From NCBI RefSeq assembly GCF_900102815.1, contig NZ_FNGF01000010.1, positions 35,609 through 99,608 on the forward strand: a DNA stretch of 64,000 bases, given 5' to 3'. This DNA is from Glycomyces sambucus (GTDB lineage Bacteria > Actinomycetota > Actinomycetes > Mycobacteriales > Micromonosporaceae). The notes below the pieces were generated by a model. The model searched no databases, was not told the DNA's origin, and saw only the letters and a list, made by a program, of their open reading frames with translations. How positions within the stretch are numbered: position 1 is the first letter of the stretch; every line of letters starts with the position of its first letter. This document shows, piece by piece, positions 27,632-36,300 of this stretch. The position numbers and the translations under genes are program-made.

Positions 27632-28207
27632 ATGACAGAACTGGCCGGAGCTGCCGGGTATCTACTCGAGGCTGGGCTTCTGAAGCGTGCTCGTCGCTCG
27701 GGCTGGTGGCTCGCCGGTATCAGGGACCCGGAGAGCATTGCCGAGCACTCCTGGCGAGCAGCTCTGACCGGGATGGTGCTCGCCAGTCTCGAAGGGGCGG
27801 ATCCTGCGCGCACCGCGATGCTGTGCATCCTCCACGACACCCCGGAGACCCGGATCGGGGACATTCCGAAGATCGGCCACCATTACCTTGACGCGACCGA
27901 TCCCGAGACGATCGTGGCCGACCAGACCGCGGAGTGTCCTGATCCGGTTGCGGGCACGATCCGGGATGCCATCGCCGAGTTCGAGGCAGGCGAGACTGCC
28001 GAAGCGCAGTGCGCGAAAGATGCTGACAAGCTCGAATGCCTCATCCAGGCCGTGGAGTACCGGCATCAGGGAGTCGCCACCGTTGGTCGCTGGATCGACA
28101 GCAGTCTGGCGGCGTTGAAGACCGATACCGCACGTGAACTTGCCCAGGAAGTGCTCGAAGCGAATCCGCTTGCTTGGGAGCAGGTTCGAGCACGGCCGTC
28201 TGGCTGA
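27632..28207 (+). CDS. HD-domain hydrolase, YfbR/HDDC2-like
   Basis: The 191-residue HD superfamily phosphohydrolase has the metal ligands in order: SIAEHSWRAA (residues about 34-43), LCILHDTPETRIGDI (about 66-80), and a later acidic helix CAKDADKLECLIQAVEYR (about 127-144). This is the pattern of 5'-deoxynucleotidases related to YfbR and HDDC2, which dephosphorylate deoxynucleoside monophosphates. GGAGAGG lies just upstream of the ATG. It follows an XRE pseudogene inside the accessory region and may be cargo affecting nucleotide pools. A defence role is speculation. Confidence 0.85.
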   Translation: MTELAGAAGYLLEAGLLKRARRSGWWLAGIRDPESIAEHSWRAALTGMVLASLEGADPARTAMLCILHDTPETRIGDIPKIGHHYLDATDPETIVADQTAECPDPVAGTIRDAIAEFEAGETAEAQCAKDADKLECLIQAVEYRHQGVATVGRWIDSSLAALKTDTARELAQEVLEANPLAWEQVRARPSG

Positions 28208-28953
28208 GATTTGAGTTTGCCTCAGGGAAGTTGCATTCTGGGTGATAGTGCTCAGTCCGGGGACTGAGGGGGCTGTATGGGTAGAGCACGGCGTCGCTAC
28301 TGATACGGCCCGACAGGCATCCACTTCACCGGCGGGGCGCTCGAGCTCAACCTGCCGCTGTTGGAAGCGGAGCATACAGGTAGGGAATCTGCCTCTTCGC
28401 GAAGGTTACTGGCTTGGTTACCGACCACCTACGAATCTCGACATGCGAGCGGTGGCTCAGCGTGCGGGGCTTGTGACACCGCTAAGAAGATCGGCAGTGT
28501 GTCTCCGATTGACCGCCTCGCGGCCGTTCTGCGATCTCGATCCTGCGCCCCTTCCGGGCTGGGGCTTCCAGACTGGGGCTTCCAGATCCCCCCTTCCACG
28601 GATACTTCCCTGTCGCCAAGCCCAGTATCCAAGCGTTTCCGCAGGATGAGCGGCAGTTTAAGTCAGTCGTAGAAACCCTGAATATATACATATCCCCGTA
28701 AGGCGCTATAGGGGAAACTGCCCAGCGGCACCTTATGCCGGGCCTGAAGCCACGCCTGCGCGCCGAAGCGCCAACCGCAGCCACCTTGAGACCGGGGCCT
28801 CCCCGAGCTCGTCAAGGTTACTGATCCAGCGGGCTTCGGTGAGCTCAGGTGAGCAGGTGACACTGAGAGCTGGCAGTCAGAATGGTCAACGTGTCCCGCT
28901 TCGCCTCAAGGGGATGAGATATAGGTGGTGAGTTTCTGGTCGAGAACTGATGC
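28208..28953. other. Non-coding or decayed accessory stretch
   Basis: No gene is supported here. A fragment on the plus strand (GIHFTGGALELNLPLLEAE, about 28318-28374) looks protein-like but runs into low-quality frame with no good start. A 14-bp unit, CTGGGGCTTCCAGA, is repeated twice in tandem at 28559-28586. CCCC and GGGG arms near 28694-28714 form a weak hairpin in an A/T-rich patch. Confidence 0.4.
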
Positions 28954-28982
28954 TTGACTCTGCGTGATCACTGGGATAGGAT
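28954..28982 (+). promoter_or_regulatory. Sigma70-type promoter upstream of the recombinase
   Basis: TTGACT (28954-28959) and TAGGAT (28977-28982) are separated by exactly 17 nt, close to the housekeeping-sigma consensus. It points toward the small gene and serine recombinase and would give a leader of about 210 nt. Confidence 0.6.
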
Positions 28983-29197
28983 TGTTGGTCGTCCAGGCTG
29001 CATCGCGATGTCGACGAGACACGCCTCTTGCATGACCGCATCTCGCTACCTTCTCTCAGGCTGCCTTGCCTTGGCTGTGCTCCGTCCTCCATCCGGAGCG
29101 GCGAGCGTGCCCGGAGGCGCCGATTTCCCGGTCGCTCGACAGGTGTGCGAACCGGGCATACGGTGGCAGTGGCACGTAAAATACCTGGTCAAGTGCG

Positions 29198-29383
29198 GTG
29201 GCTCCCGTGGTTACCGGAGAGCCCAGGGTTCGCGTCGTAGGGGAGCCTCGCGAAGAGATCGACATTGACTCGATCGCGGCAATCCTGGTCGATGCGGCCC
29301 TCCTGATCGCGGAAGACGAATCTGAGACGGCCAGACCTGCGTGCCAGACCGACGAGATCGATCGGAAGGCCGATGGAGCATGA
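29198..29383 (+). CDS. Small protein coupled to the serine recombinase
   Basis: The 61-residue acidic protein starts with GTG and contains EEIDIDSIAAILVDAALLIAE. Its stop overlaps the recombinase ATG by 4 bp (ATGA), which supports real translation. It has no HTH and no recognised family. Small genes in this position sometimes act in integration or excision control; that is inference from position. Confidence 0.6.
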   Translation: MAPVVTGEPRVRVVGEPREEIDIDSIAAILVDAALLIAEDESETARPACQTDEIDRKADGA

Positions 29384-31146
29384 GCGAAACGTCAAAGAAG
29401 AAGCGAGCGGTGCTGTACCTGCGGGTGTCCTCCCGGAGCCAAGTCGACACCGACTACGACCCCGAAGGGAATTCCATTCCCGCGCAGCGCAAGGCGTGCC
29501 TCCAGAAAGCCGAGGATCTCGGGTTCGAGGTGCTCGATGAATACCTTGAGCCGGGCAAATCGGGGATGACCGTTGACGGCCGGCCGAAGTTCCAGGAGAT
29601 GATGGCGAGGGTCCGCAACTCCAAAGACGTGGACGCCATCATCGTCTACGCGCGCTCGCGCATGCACCGCGATACGACCGATGCGGCGATCACGCGGCGG
29701 GAGCTTCGGAAGCTCAGGGTGCAGCTCGTCTCGATCATGGACTACACCGAGGACAGCTACATCGGCGATTTGGTGGCCGCGATCCTCGATGGCGTGAACG
29801 AGTACCAGTCGCGCGCGTCCGGGGCGGACGTGGCCTACAAGTTGGCCGCGAAGGCATCCCGTGGCGGTATCCCGTGCCTCGCCCCGCTCGGGTACTTGAA
29901 CGTGGGGGAGAAGGTCGACGGCCGCGAAGTTCGGACCATCGCGGTCGACCCCAAGCGGGCGCCGTTCGTCGCCATGATGTTCGAGCTCTACGCGACGGGG
30001 CGGTATGGATTCAAAGACCTCCAGCGGGCGGTTACTGAGGCGGGGCTTCGCACTCGTCCGAGGAAGGACGTGCCCAGCGGTCGGCCGGTCACGATCGAGA
30101 CCATCGGGCGGCTGCTCCGCGACCGCAGGTATCTGGGCCGCGTCGTGTTCAAGGGCAAGGAATACGACGGCCGCCACGAACCGCTGATCACCCAGGAGCT
30201 GTTCGACAGGGTCCAGAGCGTGCTCGTGAACCAGCGCGGCGCAGGTACTCGCGAACGGGTCTACGACCATCCGTTGAAGGGGCTGCTGTGGTGCGCGAAC
30301 TGTCGGACGCGGTTCTACCTCGACACCGTCAAGAACCGGCGGGGTCTTATGTACTCGTACTTCCTCTGCAGCGGTAGGGCGAACAAGCACTGTCAGTCTC
30401 CGAGGTTGCCGGTCGCGAAGATGGAGGCTGCTATTGCTGCGCACTATGCGACCTTGAACGTCCCGCCCTCGCTCGCGGGGGAACTGCGGGCGGCTGTCGA
30501 CAAGGCGTTGCGGGAGAAGGGGCTGCTGACAGCGTCACTCAGGAAGAAGCTGGAGGCCGAGCATCGGCGACTGGTCGAGCAGCAGGACCAGCTCCTCGAC
30601 CTCGTCGGCAATCCGGCCTGGCCGCAGGATCGGCTGGAGGCCAAGATGTGCCGCCTTCGCGATGAGCTGGGCTCGGTCGAGGAGCGGTTGAACGAAGTCG
30701 GGGACGTGAAGGTGGAACGGGCCGGCGAGGCGATCGGGATGCTGCTGGGCTTGCTGGACGATCCGAGGCGACTGCTGAAGGCGCTGCCGGAGGATTTCCA
30801 CAAGCCGTTCCACAGGTCGTACTTCAAGCGGCTGCTTGTGTACGTCGATGAAGCGACCGGCGAGCCGAAGGTCAGCGCGGACGAGATTAGTTCGCCGTTC
30901 ACGCCGCTGCTGCCTGAGCGGCGCGACCATTTGCGGCCTGAAACGTCGAAAACCGGGCCGCTCATTGCGACCCGGTTTTCGGATAATGCCGGTCTTGCAG
31001 GAGTGACAGGACTCGAACCTGCAACCCTCGGTTTTGGAGACCGATGCGCTACCAATTGCGCCACACTCCTTCACCAGCCCGTTGCCTGGCTGGCCGCAAC
31101 TATCTTACGTGCTGCGGTCCGGCCGGTGCAAGCGGGTTGGCGGTGA
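29380..31146 (+). CDS. Large serine recombinase (integrase)
   Basis: The 588-residue site-specific recombinase has the resolvase domain at residues about 8-150: YLRVSSRSQVDTDYDPEGNS with the catalytic serine in the VSS region, then IIVYARSRMHRD. The recombinase domain follows (GYLNVGEKVDGR to YLGRVVFKGKEYDG), then a zinc ribbon with CANCRTRFYL and a later Cys pair (FLCSGRANKHC), and a coiled-coil near residues 375-455. Such enzymes integrate phages and elements between att sites. The last 60 or so residues are odd: the frame reads through a terminator-like hairpin and through tRNA-Trp on the opposite strand. The true C-terminus may therefore be supplied by host DNA after insertion. Confidence 0.9.
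   Translation: MSETSKKKRAVLYLRVSSRSQVDTDYDPEGNSIPAQRKACLQKAEDLGFEVLDEYLEPGKSGMTVDGRPKFQEMMARVRNSKDVDAIIVYARSRMHRDTTDAAITRRELRKLRVQLVSIMDYTEDSYIGDLVAAILDGVNEYQSRASGADVAYKLAAKASRGGIPCLAPLGYLNVGEKVDGREVRTIAVDPKRAPFVAMMFELYATGRYGFKDLQRAVTEAGLRTRPRKDVPSGRPVTIETIGRLLRDRRYLGRVVFKGKEYDGRHEPLITQELFDRVQSVLVNQRGAGTRERVYDHPLKGLLWCANCRTRFYLDTVKNRRGLMYSYFLCSGRANKHCQSPRLPVAKMEAAIAAHYATLNVPPSLAGELRAAVDKALREKGLLTASLRKKLEAEHRRLVEQQDQLLDLVGNPAWPQDRLEAKMCRLRDELGSVEERLNEVGDVKVERAGEAIGMLLGLLDDPRRLLKALPEDFHKPFHRSYFKRLLVYVDEATGEPKVSADEISSPFTPLLPERRDHLRPETSKTGPLIATRFSDNAGLAGVTGLEPATLGFGDRCATNCATLLHQPVAWLAATILRAAVRPVQAGWR
30948..30980 (-). terminator. Terminator of tRNA-Trp inside the recombinase frame
   Basis: GAAAACCGGG and CCCGGTTTTC form a perfect 10-bp stem with a 13-nt loop, ending 18 nt beyond the tRNA-Trp 3' end on the minus strand. 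On that strand the right arm ends in TTTTC, fitting an intrinsic terminator. Confidence 0.65.
30998..31070 (-). tRNA. tRNA-Trp (CCA)
   Basis: The minus strand folds as a tRNA. The acceptor stem is AGGAGTG with CACTCCT, the anticodon loop CTCCAAA gives anticodon CCA, the T arm is GGTTCGAGTCC, and the discriminator base is G. CCA is not fully encoded. It is overlapped antisense by the serine recombinase frame. Confidence 0.95.
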
Positions 31147-31158
31147 TGTAAGGGCAGG

Positions 31159-31995
31159 TCAGGAGGCCGGGACGACGGAGCCGTCGGCCCAGGTGTCGAG
31201 GATGAACTGCTTCACCTCGTCGGACTGGAGGAGCTCGGCGAGCTTCTGGACGTCCTCGTTGTCCTTGTTGGCCTCGGTGGTCACCAGGTAGTTGGCGTAC
31301 GGGTTGCCGTCGGGCGACTCGCTGTAGAGGGCGTCCTCGGCGGGGCTGAGGTCGGCCTCGAGGGCGTAGTTGCCGTTGATGACCGCGGCGTCGACGTCCT
31401 CCAGGGAGAGGGCCAGCTGGGCCGCTTCGAGGGGGACGAACTCGATGTTCTTCGGGTTCTCGGCGATGTCGTCCTCGGTGGCGAGCGTCGCGTCGATGCC
31501 GTCGGCGAGGGTGATCAGGCCCGCGTCGGCGAGGAGGGCGAGCGCGCGGCCGCCGTTGGAGCCGTCGCCGGGGATGGCGACCTGGGCGCCGTCGGGGATC
31601 TCCTCGACCGAGGCCACGGAGGAGGAGTACAGGCCCAGCGGCTCGATGTGCACCGCCGCGACGGTGACCAGGTCGGTGCCGTTGGCGGCGTTGTACTCGT
31701 CCAGGTAGGGCTCGGTCTGGAAGAAGTTCGCGTCCACGGAGCCGTCCGAGGTCGCCACGTTCGGCTGCACGTAGTCGGTGAACTCCTCGACCTCGATCGT
31801 CAGGCCGGCGTCGTCGGCCAGGTTCTCGGCGATGAAGTTGAGGATGTCGGCGTGGGGGACCGGCGTCGCGGCGACGACGATGGTGCCGTTCGTCTCAGTG
31901 GCTTCGGATTCACCGGAGTCGTTGCCGCAGGCGGTCAGCGCCAGGGCGGCAGCGGCGGCGACGGAACTGCCGATCAGGGCACGGCGATTGAACAT
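31159..31995 (-). CDS. metQ: Methionine ABC transporter substrate-binding lipoprotein
   Basis: The 278-residue NlpA/MetQ protein has a signal peptide with a lipobox (LTAC, lipidated Cys23), then ATPVPHADILNF and NFFQTEPYLDEYN, the hallmark segments that bind D- or L-methionine. It is anchored outside the membrane and delivers substrate to MetNI. The gene is last in the metN-metI-metQ order, 35 bp after metI. AAGGAG lies just upstream of the ATG. Confidence 0.95.
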   Translation of the reverse strand: MFNRRALIGSSVAAAAALALTACGNDSGESEATETNGTIVVAATPVPHADILNFIAENLADDAGLTIEVEEFTDYVQPNVATSDGSVDANFFQTEPYLDEYNAANGTDLVTVAAVHIEPLGLYSSSVASVEEIPDGAQVAIPGDGSNGGRALALLADAGLITLADGIDATLATEDDIAENPKNIEFVPLEAAQLALSLEDVDAAVINGNYALEADLSPAEDALYSESPDGNPYANYLVTTEANKDNEDVQKLAELLQSDEVKQFILDTWADGSVVPAS

Positions 31996-32030
31996 AGTCT
32001 TCTCCTAAAGGAAGGTGCGGGTTTACTGGT

Positions 32031-32690
32031 CTATCGGCGGTCGAGGGTGCGGGCGCACCGGTCGCCGAGGATCTGGAAGAGCTGGACGAGCACGACGAGG
32101 ATCACGAGGGGCCAGATCATGTACTCGGTCTCGAAGCGCTGGTAGCCGTAGCGGTACGCGAGGTCGCCCAGGCCGCCGCCGCCCACGATTCCGGCCATCG
32201 CCGAGTACGAGACGACCGCGACGAGCGTCACGGTGAAGCCGCGGATCAGACCGGGGGTCGCTTCGGGGAGGACCACCCGCCAGACCAGGCCGGGCGTCGC
32301 AGCGCCCATCGAGCGGGCCGCTTCGATGAGGCCCGGCTGGACTTCGAGGAGCGCGCCTTCCACGAGGCGCGCGAAGAACGGGATGGAGGCCACCGTGAGC
32401 GGGACGATCGCCGCCTCGGTGCCGATGCTCGTGCCCGTGATGAGGCGCGTCAGCGGCACCACCGCGACCATGAGCAGCACGAACGGCGCGCTCCGGCCGA
32501 TGTTCACGATGAGGCCGAGCGGAGCGTTCACCGCCGCGATCGGCTTCGGGCCCGTCTTCGAGGTGACGTAGAGGATCGTGCCGAGGAGCAGGCCGCCCAC
32601 GAGCGTCCACAGGCCCGCCACCGAGACGATGTGCAGGGTCTCCCAGAACGCTTCCGTCAGCAGTTCGACGAGCCGGTCACTGGCGTTCAT
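32031..32690 (-). CDS. metI: Methionine ABC transporter permease
   Basis: The 219-residue permease has five predicted membrane helices and the EAA-type cytoplasmic loop ([20 protein letters not shown], about residues 122-141) that docks on the ATPase. Its length matches MetI. It overlaps metN by 4 bp, so the two are translationally coupled. Confidence 0.95.
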   Translation of the reverse strand: MNASDRLVELLTEAFWETLHIVSVAGLWTLVGGLLLGTILYVTSKTGPKPIAAVNAPLGLIVNIGRSAPFVLLMVAVVPLTRLITGTSIGTEAAIVPLTVASIPFFARLVEGALLEVQPGLIEAARSMGAATPGLVWRVVLPEATPGLIRGFTVTLVAVVSYSAMAGIVGGGGLGDLAYRYGYQRFETEYMIWPLVILVVLVQLFQILGDRCARTLDRR

Positions 32691-33454
32691 CGCGACACCT
32701 CCTCGCCGAGGAGGCGCGCGGCCAGGCGGCGCGCCTGCCCGCCCAGGCGCGAGTCGGCGTCGGCCAGGAGTTCGGGGACGTTCCCGATCTCCACGAACCG
32801 GCCCGACTCCATCACCGCGGCGCGGTGGCAGATCCGGGTGATCACTTCGAGTTCGTGCGTGATGAGCAGGATCGTCAGCCCCAGTTCGCGGTTGAGCCGC
32901 GCGAGCAGGTCGAGGATCTCGTCGGTGGTGTCGGTGTCGAGGGCGCTCGTGGCCTCGTCGGACAGCAGCACCTCAGGGGAGGACGCGAGCGCGCGGGCGA
33001 TCGCCAGGCGCTGGCGCTGGCCGCCCGAGAGCTGCCCCGGGTACGCCTTCGCCTTGTCGGACAGGCCGACCAGGTCGAGGAGGGCGAGGGCGCGCTCGCG
33101 GCGCTCGGCGCGCTTCGTGCCCCTGAAGCGCAGCGGCAGGGCCACGTTCGACGCCGCGTTCCGGTTCGACAGCAGGTTGAAGTGCTGGAAGATCATCGCG
33201 GTCTGCGACCGGGCGGCCCGCAGTTCGCGGCCGCCGAGGACGGTCAGGTCGCGGCCGGCGACCTCCACGGTGCCCGTGTCGGGGCGGGTGAGGAGGTTCG
33301 CGGTGCGCAGCAGCGTCGACTTGCCGGCGCCGGAGCGGCCGAGGATGCCGAAGATCTCGCCGGGGGCGACTTCGAGCGAGACGTCGTCGAGCGCGGTGAG
33401 GTCACCGAACCGCTTGGTCACGCCGGTCAGGCGGATGCTGGGACTGGAGTCCAT
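32687..33454 (-). CDS. metN: Methionine ABC transporter ATP-binding protein
   Basis: The 255-residue ABC ATPase has Walker [12 protein letters not shown] (about 38-48), signature [15 protein letters not shown] (about 136-150) and Walker [12 protein letters not shown]. Typical MetN proteins have about 90 more residues forming a C-terminal ACT-like domain that senses methionine. This one ends near 255, so that inhibition domain is missing. No ribosome-binding site precedes the ATG (the upstream bases are pyrimidine-rich). Expression may depend on the cysteine-rich leader peptide 64 nt upstream. Confidence 0.9.
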   Translation of the reverse strand: MDSSPSIRLTGVTKRFGDLTALDDVSLEVAPGEIFGILGRSGAGKSTLLRTANLLTRPDTGTVEVAGRDLTVLGGRELRAARSQTAMIFQHFNLLSNRNAASNVALPLRFRGTKRAERRERALALLDLVGLSDKAKAYPGQLSGGQRQRLAIARALASSPEVLLSDEATSALDTDTTDEILDLLARLNRELGLTILLITHELEVITRICHRAAVMESGRFVEIGNVPELLADADSRLGGQARRLAARLLGEEVSR

Positions 33455-33518
33455 GAGGAAGGAAGGTCGCTTTCGCTGTGGGTGATCGCCGCTTCGGGGC
33501 GCGGCGGTGCAGGAGCCC

Positions 33519-33596
33519 TCAGCAGGCGCACATTCGGCAGCACGACGCGGCGGCGCGGTCGGCGTCGCTGAGGCGGTCGGAGTGCTGCGAGTTCAT
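33519..33596 (-). CDS. Cysteine-rich leader peptide upstream of metN
   Basis: The 25-codon reading frame begins [14 protein letters not shown] and ends SCCRMCAC, with four cysteines in the last seven residues, immediately before its stop. It lies 64 nt upstream of metN on the same strand. A CCGC/GCGG hairpin follows the stop. Short upstream frames rich in terminal cysteine codons are known in mycobacteria to couple translation of sulfur-metabolism genes to cysteinyl-tRNA supply. The same logic would open metNIQ when cysteine is scarce. Translation here is inferred, not shown. Confidence 0.65.
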   Translation of the reverse strand: MNSQHSDRLSDADRAAASCCRMCAC

Positions 33597-33679
33597 AGCC
33601 TAGAAGTCAAGCAGGAATTCGTGCCGAATCCAAGCGGCTGTGACGAACGCCGCGTCATCGGAACGACACCGAGCTGAGA

Positions 33680-33685
33680 TAGGGT
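33680..33685 (+). promoter_or_regulatory. -10 box of a leaderless promoter
   Basis: TAGGGT lies 6 nt before the ATG of the M16 protease gene at 33692. There is no ribosome-binding site. Confidence 0.5.
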
Positions 33686-33691
33686 TCGGCC

Positions 33692-34993
33692 ATGACTGTT
33701 GCGACGATTCCCGCCCCGGCGTTCGCGATCGAGCGGTTCAGACTCGCGAACGGCCTGCGCGTGGTCCTCGCGCCGGACCCGGGGGCGCCCGTGGTCGGAG
33801 TCGCGGTGGTGTACGACGTGGGGATGCGGTCCGAGCCCGAAGGGCGCACCGGCTTCGCCCACCTCTTCGAGCACATGATGTTCCAGGGCTCGCACAACGT
33901 CGGCAAGGCCGAGCACATGCGCCACGTCCAGTCCGCCGGCGGCACCTTCAACGGCTCCACCCACATCGACTACACCGACTACTTCAACCTCCTCCCCTCC
34001 AACGGCCTCGAACTGGCGCTCTTCCTCGAAGCCGACCGCATGCGCGGCCCGGCGATCACCGAGGAGAACCTCGCCAACCAGGTGAGCGTCGTCAAGGAGG
34101 AGATCCGGGTCAACGTCCTCAACCGCCCCTACGGCGGCTTCCCGTGGATCAAGCTCCCGCCGGTCATGTTCGACACGTTCGCGAACTCCCACGACGGCTA
34201 CGGCGCCTTCGACGACCTCGACGCCGCCACCGTCGACGACGCCCGCTCCTTCTTCGACGCCTACTACCCGGCCTCGAACGCGGTCCTGTCCGTCGCCGGC
34301 GACTTCGACCTCGCCCAGGCCCGCGACCTCGTCGAACGCCACTTCGGGAACGTGGAGGCGCGCCCCGCGCCCGTCCACCCCTCCTTCGAGGAACCGGACC
34401 TGACCGACGAGCGCCGCCTCTCCTACACCGACGAGCGCGCGACCCTCCCGGCCGTCGCCGCCGCCTGGCGCGTGCCCGACCCGGTCACCGAGCTCGACGC
34501 GTTCCTGCCGTACGTCGTCCTCGGCGAACTGCTCACCGACGGCGACGCCTCCCGCCTGGTCGAACGCCTCGTCCACGGCGACCGCAGCGCCACCGCCGTG
34601 GCCGCGCACTGCACCTTCATGTCCGAGCCGTTCGCCTCCCGCGGCCCCACGGTCATGCTCGTCCAGGCGTTCCTGCCGCCGGGCACCGCCGTCGACGCCG
34701 TGCTTGGCACCGTCGACGAAGAGCTCGCCCGCGTCGCCTCCGGCGTCGACGAGGAGGAGCTCGACCGCGTCAAGGCCCGCGTCGCCGCCCAGCTGCTGCG
34801 CGGCGACGACTCGGTCATGGGCCGCTCGCGCCGCCTCGCGACCGCCGAGATCTTCCACGGCGACGCCGCCATGTCGACCCGGTTCGCCGGGCTGCTCGGC
34901 GAGGTCACCGCCGAGTCCGTCGCACAGGCGGCCGCCGCGCTCACGCCGCGGCGCCGCGCCGTCCTCGAAGTCGTCCCCGGAGGCGCCCAGTGA
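33692..34993 (+). CDS. M16 zinc metallopeptidase, catalytic subunit
   Basis: The 433-residue peptidase of the M16 (pitrilysin/processing peptidase) family has the inverted zinc motif HLFEH at residues 57-61 and the downstream glutamate helix (ALFLEADRM, then VKEEIRVN). It lacks a signal peptide and probably acts in the cytoplasm or at its face. It is first of three genes joined by 4-bp overlaps (M16, M16, nudC). The second M16 protein lacks the zinc motif, so the two most likely form a catalytic and non-catalytic heterodimer. Confidence 0.92.
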   Translation: MTVATIPAPAFAIERFRLANGLRVVLAPDPGAPVVGVAVVYDVGMRSEPEGRTGFAHLFEHMMFQGSHNVGKAEHMRHVQSAGGTFNGSTHIDYTDYFNLLPSNGLELALFLEADRMRGPAITEENLANQVSVVKEEIRVNVLNRPYGGFPWIKLPPVMFDTFANSHDGYGAFDDLDAATVDDARSFFDAYYPASNAVLSVAGDFDLAQARDLVERHFGNVEARPAPVHPSFEEPDLTDERRLSYTDERATLPAVAAAWRVPDPVTELDAFLPYVVLGELLTDGDASRLVERLVHGDRSATAVAAHCTFMSEPFASRGPTVMLVQAFLPPGTAVDAVLGTVDEELARVASGVDEEELDRVKARVAAQLLRGDDSVMGRSRRLATAEIFHGDAAMSTRFAGLLGEVTAESVAQAAAALTPRRRAVLEVVPGGAQ

Positions 34994-36300
34994 AGATCCC
35001 CGTGCCCGGACTCGCGCCGGAGGTCCCGCTGTCCCTGCCGGTCCCCGTCGAGCGGACCCTCCCGAACGGCCTGCGCGTGCTGCTCACGCGCCGCCCCGGC
35101 GTCCCGCTCGCGGAGGTGCGCCTGTCGATCCCGGCCGCGCACACCGACCTCGCCGCCGCCGACCTGCTCGCCTCGACCCTGTTCTCGGGCACCGAGTCCG
35201 CGTCGATGACCGACATCGCCCGCCGCCTCCAGAGCGTCGGCGGCGCCCTCGGCGCCGGCGCCGACCCGGACCGGATCGCCGTGTCCGGCAACAGCCTCGC
35301 CACCGGGCTCCCCGAACTCCTGGAGACCCTCGGCGACATCCTCAAGGCCGCCGAGTACCCCGACGCGCCCTTCGAGGTCGAGCGCTCCCGGATCATCGAC
35401 GGCCTCTCGGTCGCCGAGCAGCAGCCGGACTTCCAGGTGGGCCGCGTCCTCGACGCGCGCCTGTGGGGCGACCACCCGTACGGGCACCAGCAGCCCACGG
35501 CCGCCGAGGTCGCCGGCGTCGAGCGCGCCGCGGTCCTCGCACTGCACGCCTCCCGCATCCACCCGGCCGGCGCCCGCCTCGTCATCGTCGGCGACATCGA
35601 CCCCGACGCGACCTTCGCGGCCGTCGAGAAGGCCCTCGGCGACTGGAACGGCGCGGGCGAGCCGCGCACCATGGAGCCCCTGCCGGCCCTCGTCACCGGG
35701 CCCCTGGTCCTGGTCGACCGGCCCGGCTCGGTCCAGTCCGCGATCCGCGTCGCCTACCCGGCGGTCGAGCGCGTCCACCCCGACAACGCGGCCCAGCACC
35801 TCACCAACCTCGTCTTCGGCGGCTACTTCACCTCGCGCCTGGTCATGAACCTGCGCGAGACGAAGGGCTACGGGTACTCGCCGCGCTCGCGCGTCGACCA
35901 CTCGCCGGCCGGCTCCAGCCAGCTCGCCGCGGTCGACGTCGCCACCGAGGTCACCGCACTCGCGCTGGCCGAGGTCCGCGCCGAGCTGCGCGGCATGGCC
36001 GACAACCCGCCCGCCGCCGAGGAGCTCGACCTGGCCCGCCGGTACGCGCTCGGGTCGATCAAGCTCGCCACCGCCACCCAGGCGGGCGTCGCGAACTACA
36101 TCTCGGTGCTCGCCTCCGCGGGGCTCGAACTCTCGTGGCTGGCCGAGCACTCCGAGCGCCTGCGCGAGGTGACCACCGCCGACATCCAGCGGGTCGCCGC
36201 CGAAGAGCTCGACCCCGACCGCGCGGTCACCGTCGTCCTGGGCGACGGCGCCTTGATCCGCGACTCGCTCGCCGAGCTGGGGGAGATCGCCGCGCAATGA
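34990..36300 (+). CDS. M16 peptidase-like protein, non-catalytic partner
   Basis: The 436-residue protein has the same two-domain M16 fold (RTLPNGLRVLLTRRPGVPLA at residues 22-41; LVFGGYFTSRLVMNLRETKG near 280), but HxxEH is replaced (DLLASTLFSGTES), so it should not bind zinc. In two-subunit M16 enzymes such a partner helps hold the substrate, and the R-Y pair region (KGYGYSPRS) is retained. The GTG start overlaps the catalytic gene by 4 bp. Confidence 0.9.
   Translation: MKIPVPGLAPEVPLSLPVPVERTLPNGLRVLLTRRPGVPLAEVRLSIPAAHTDLAAADLLASTLFSGTESASMTDIARRLQSVGGALGAGADPDRIAVSGNSLATGLPELLETLGDILKAAEYPDAPFEVERSRIIDGLSVAEQQPDFQVGRVLDARLWGDHPYGHQQPTAAEVAGVERAAVLALHASRIHPAGARLVIVGDIDPDATFAAVEKALGDWNGAGEPRTMEPLPALVTGPLVLVDRPGSVQSAIRVAYPAVERVHPDNAAQHLTNLVFGGYFTSRLVMNLRETKGYGYSPRSRVDHSPAGSSQLAAVDVATEVTALALAEVRAELRGMADNPPAAEELDLARRYALGSIKLATATQAGVANYISVLASAGLELSWLAEHSERLREVTTADIQRVAAEELDPDRAVTVVLGDGALIRDSLAELGEIAAQ

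Noticed and set aside
28242..28649. 135-codon plus-strand frame in the accessory gap
   Set aside because: It lacks a ribosome-binding site, has mixed codon use and no recognisable domain; reported only as a decayed stretch.
33455..33690. SAM (S-box) riboswitch before metN
   Set aside because: No S-box core is recognisable; the leader is better explained by the cysteine-rich peptide.
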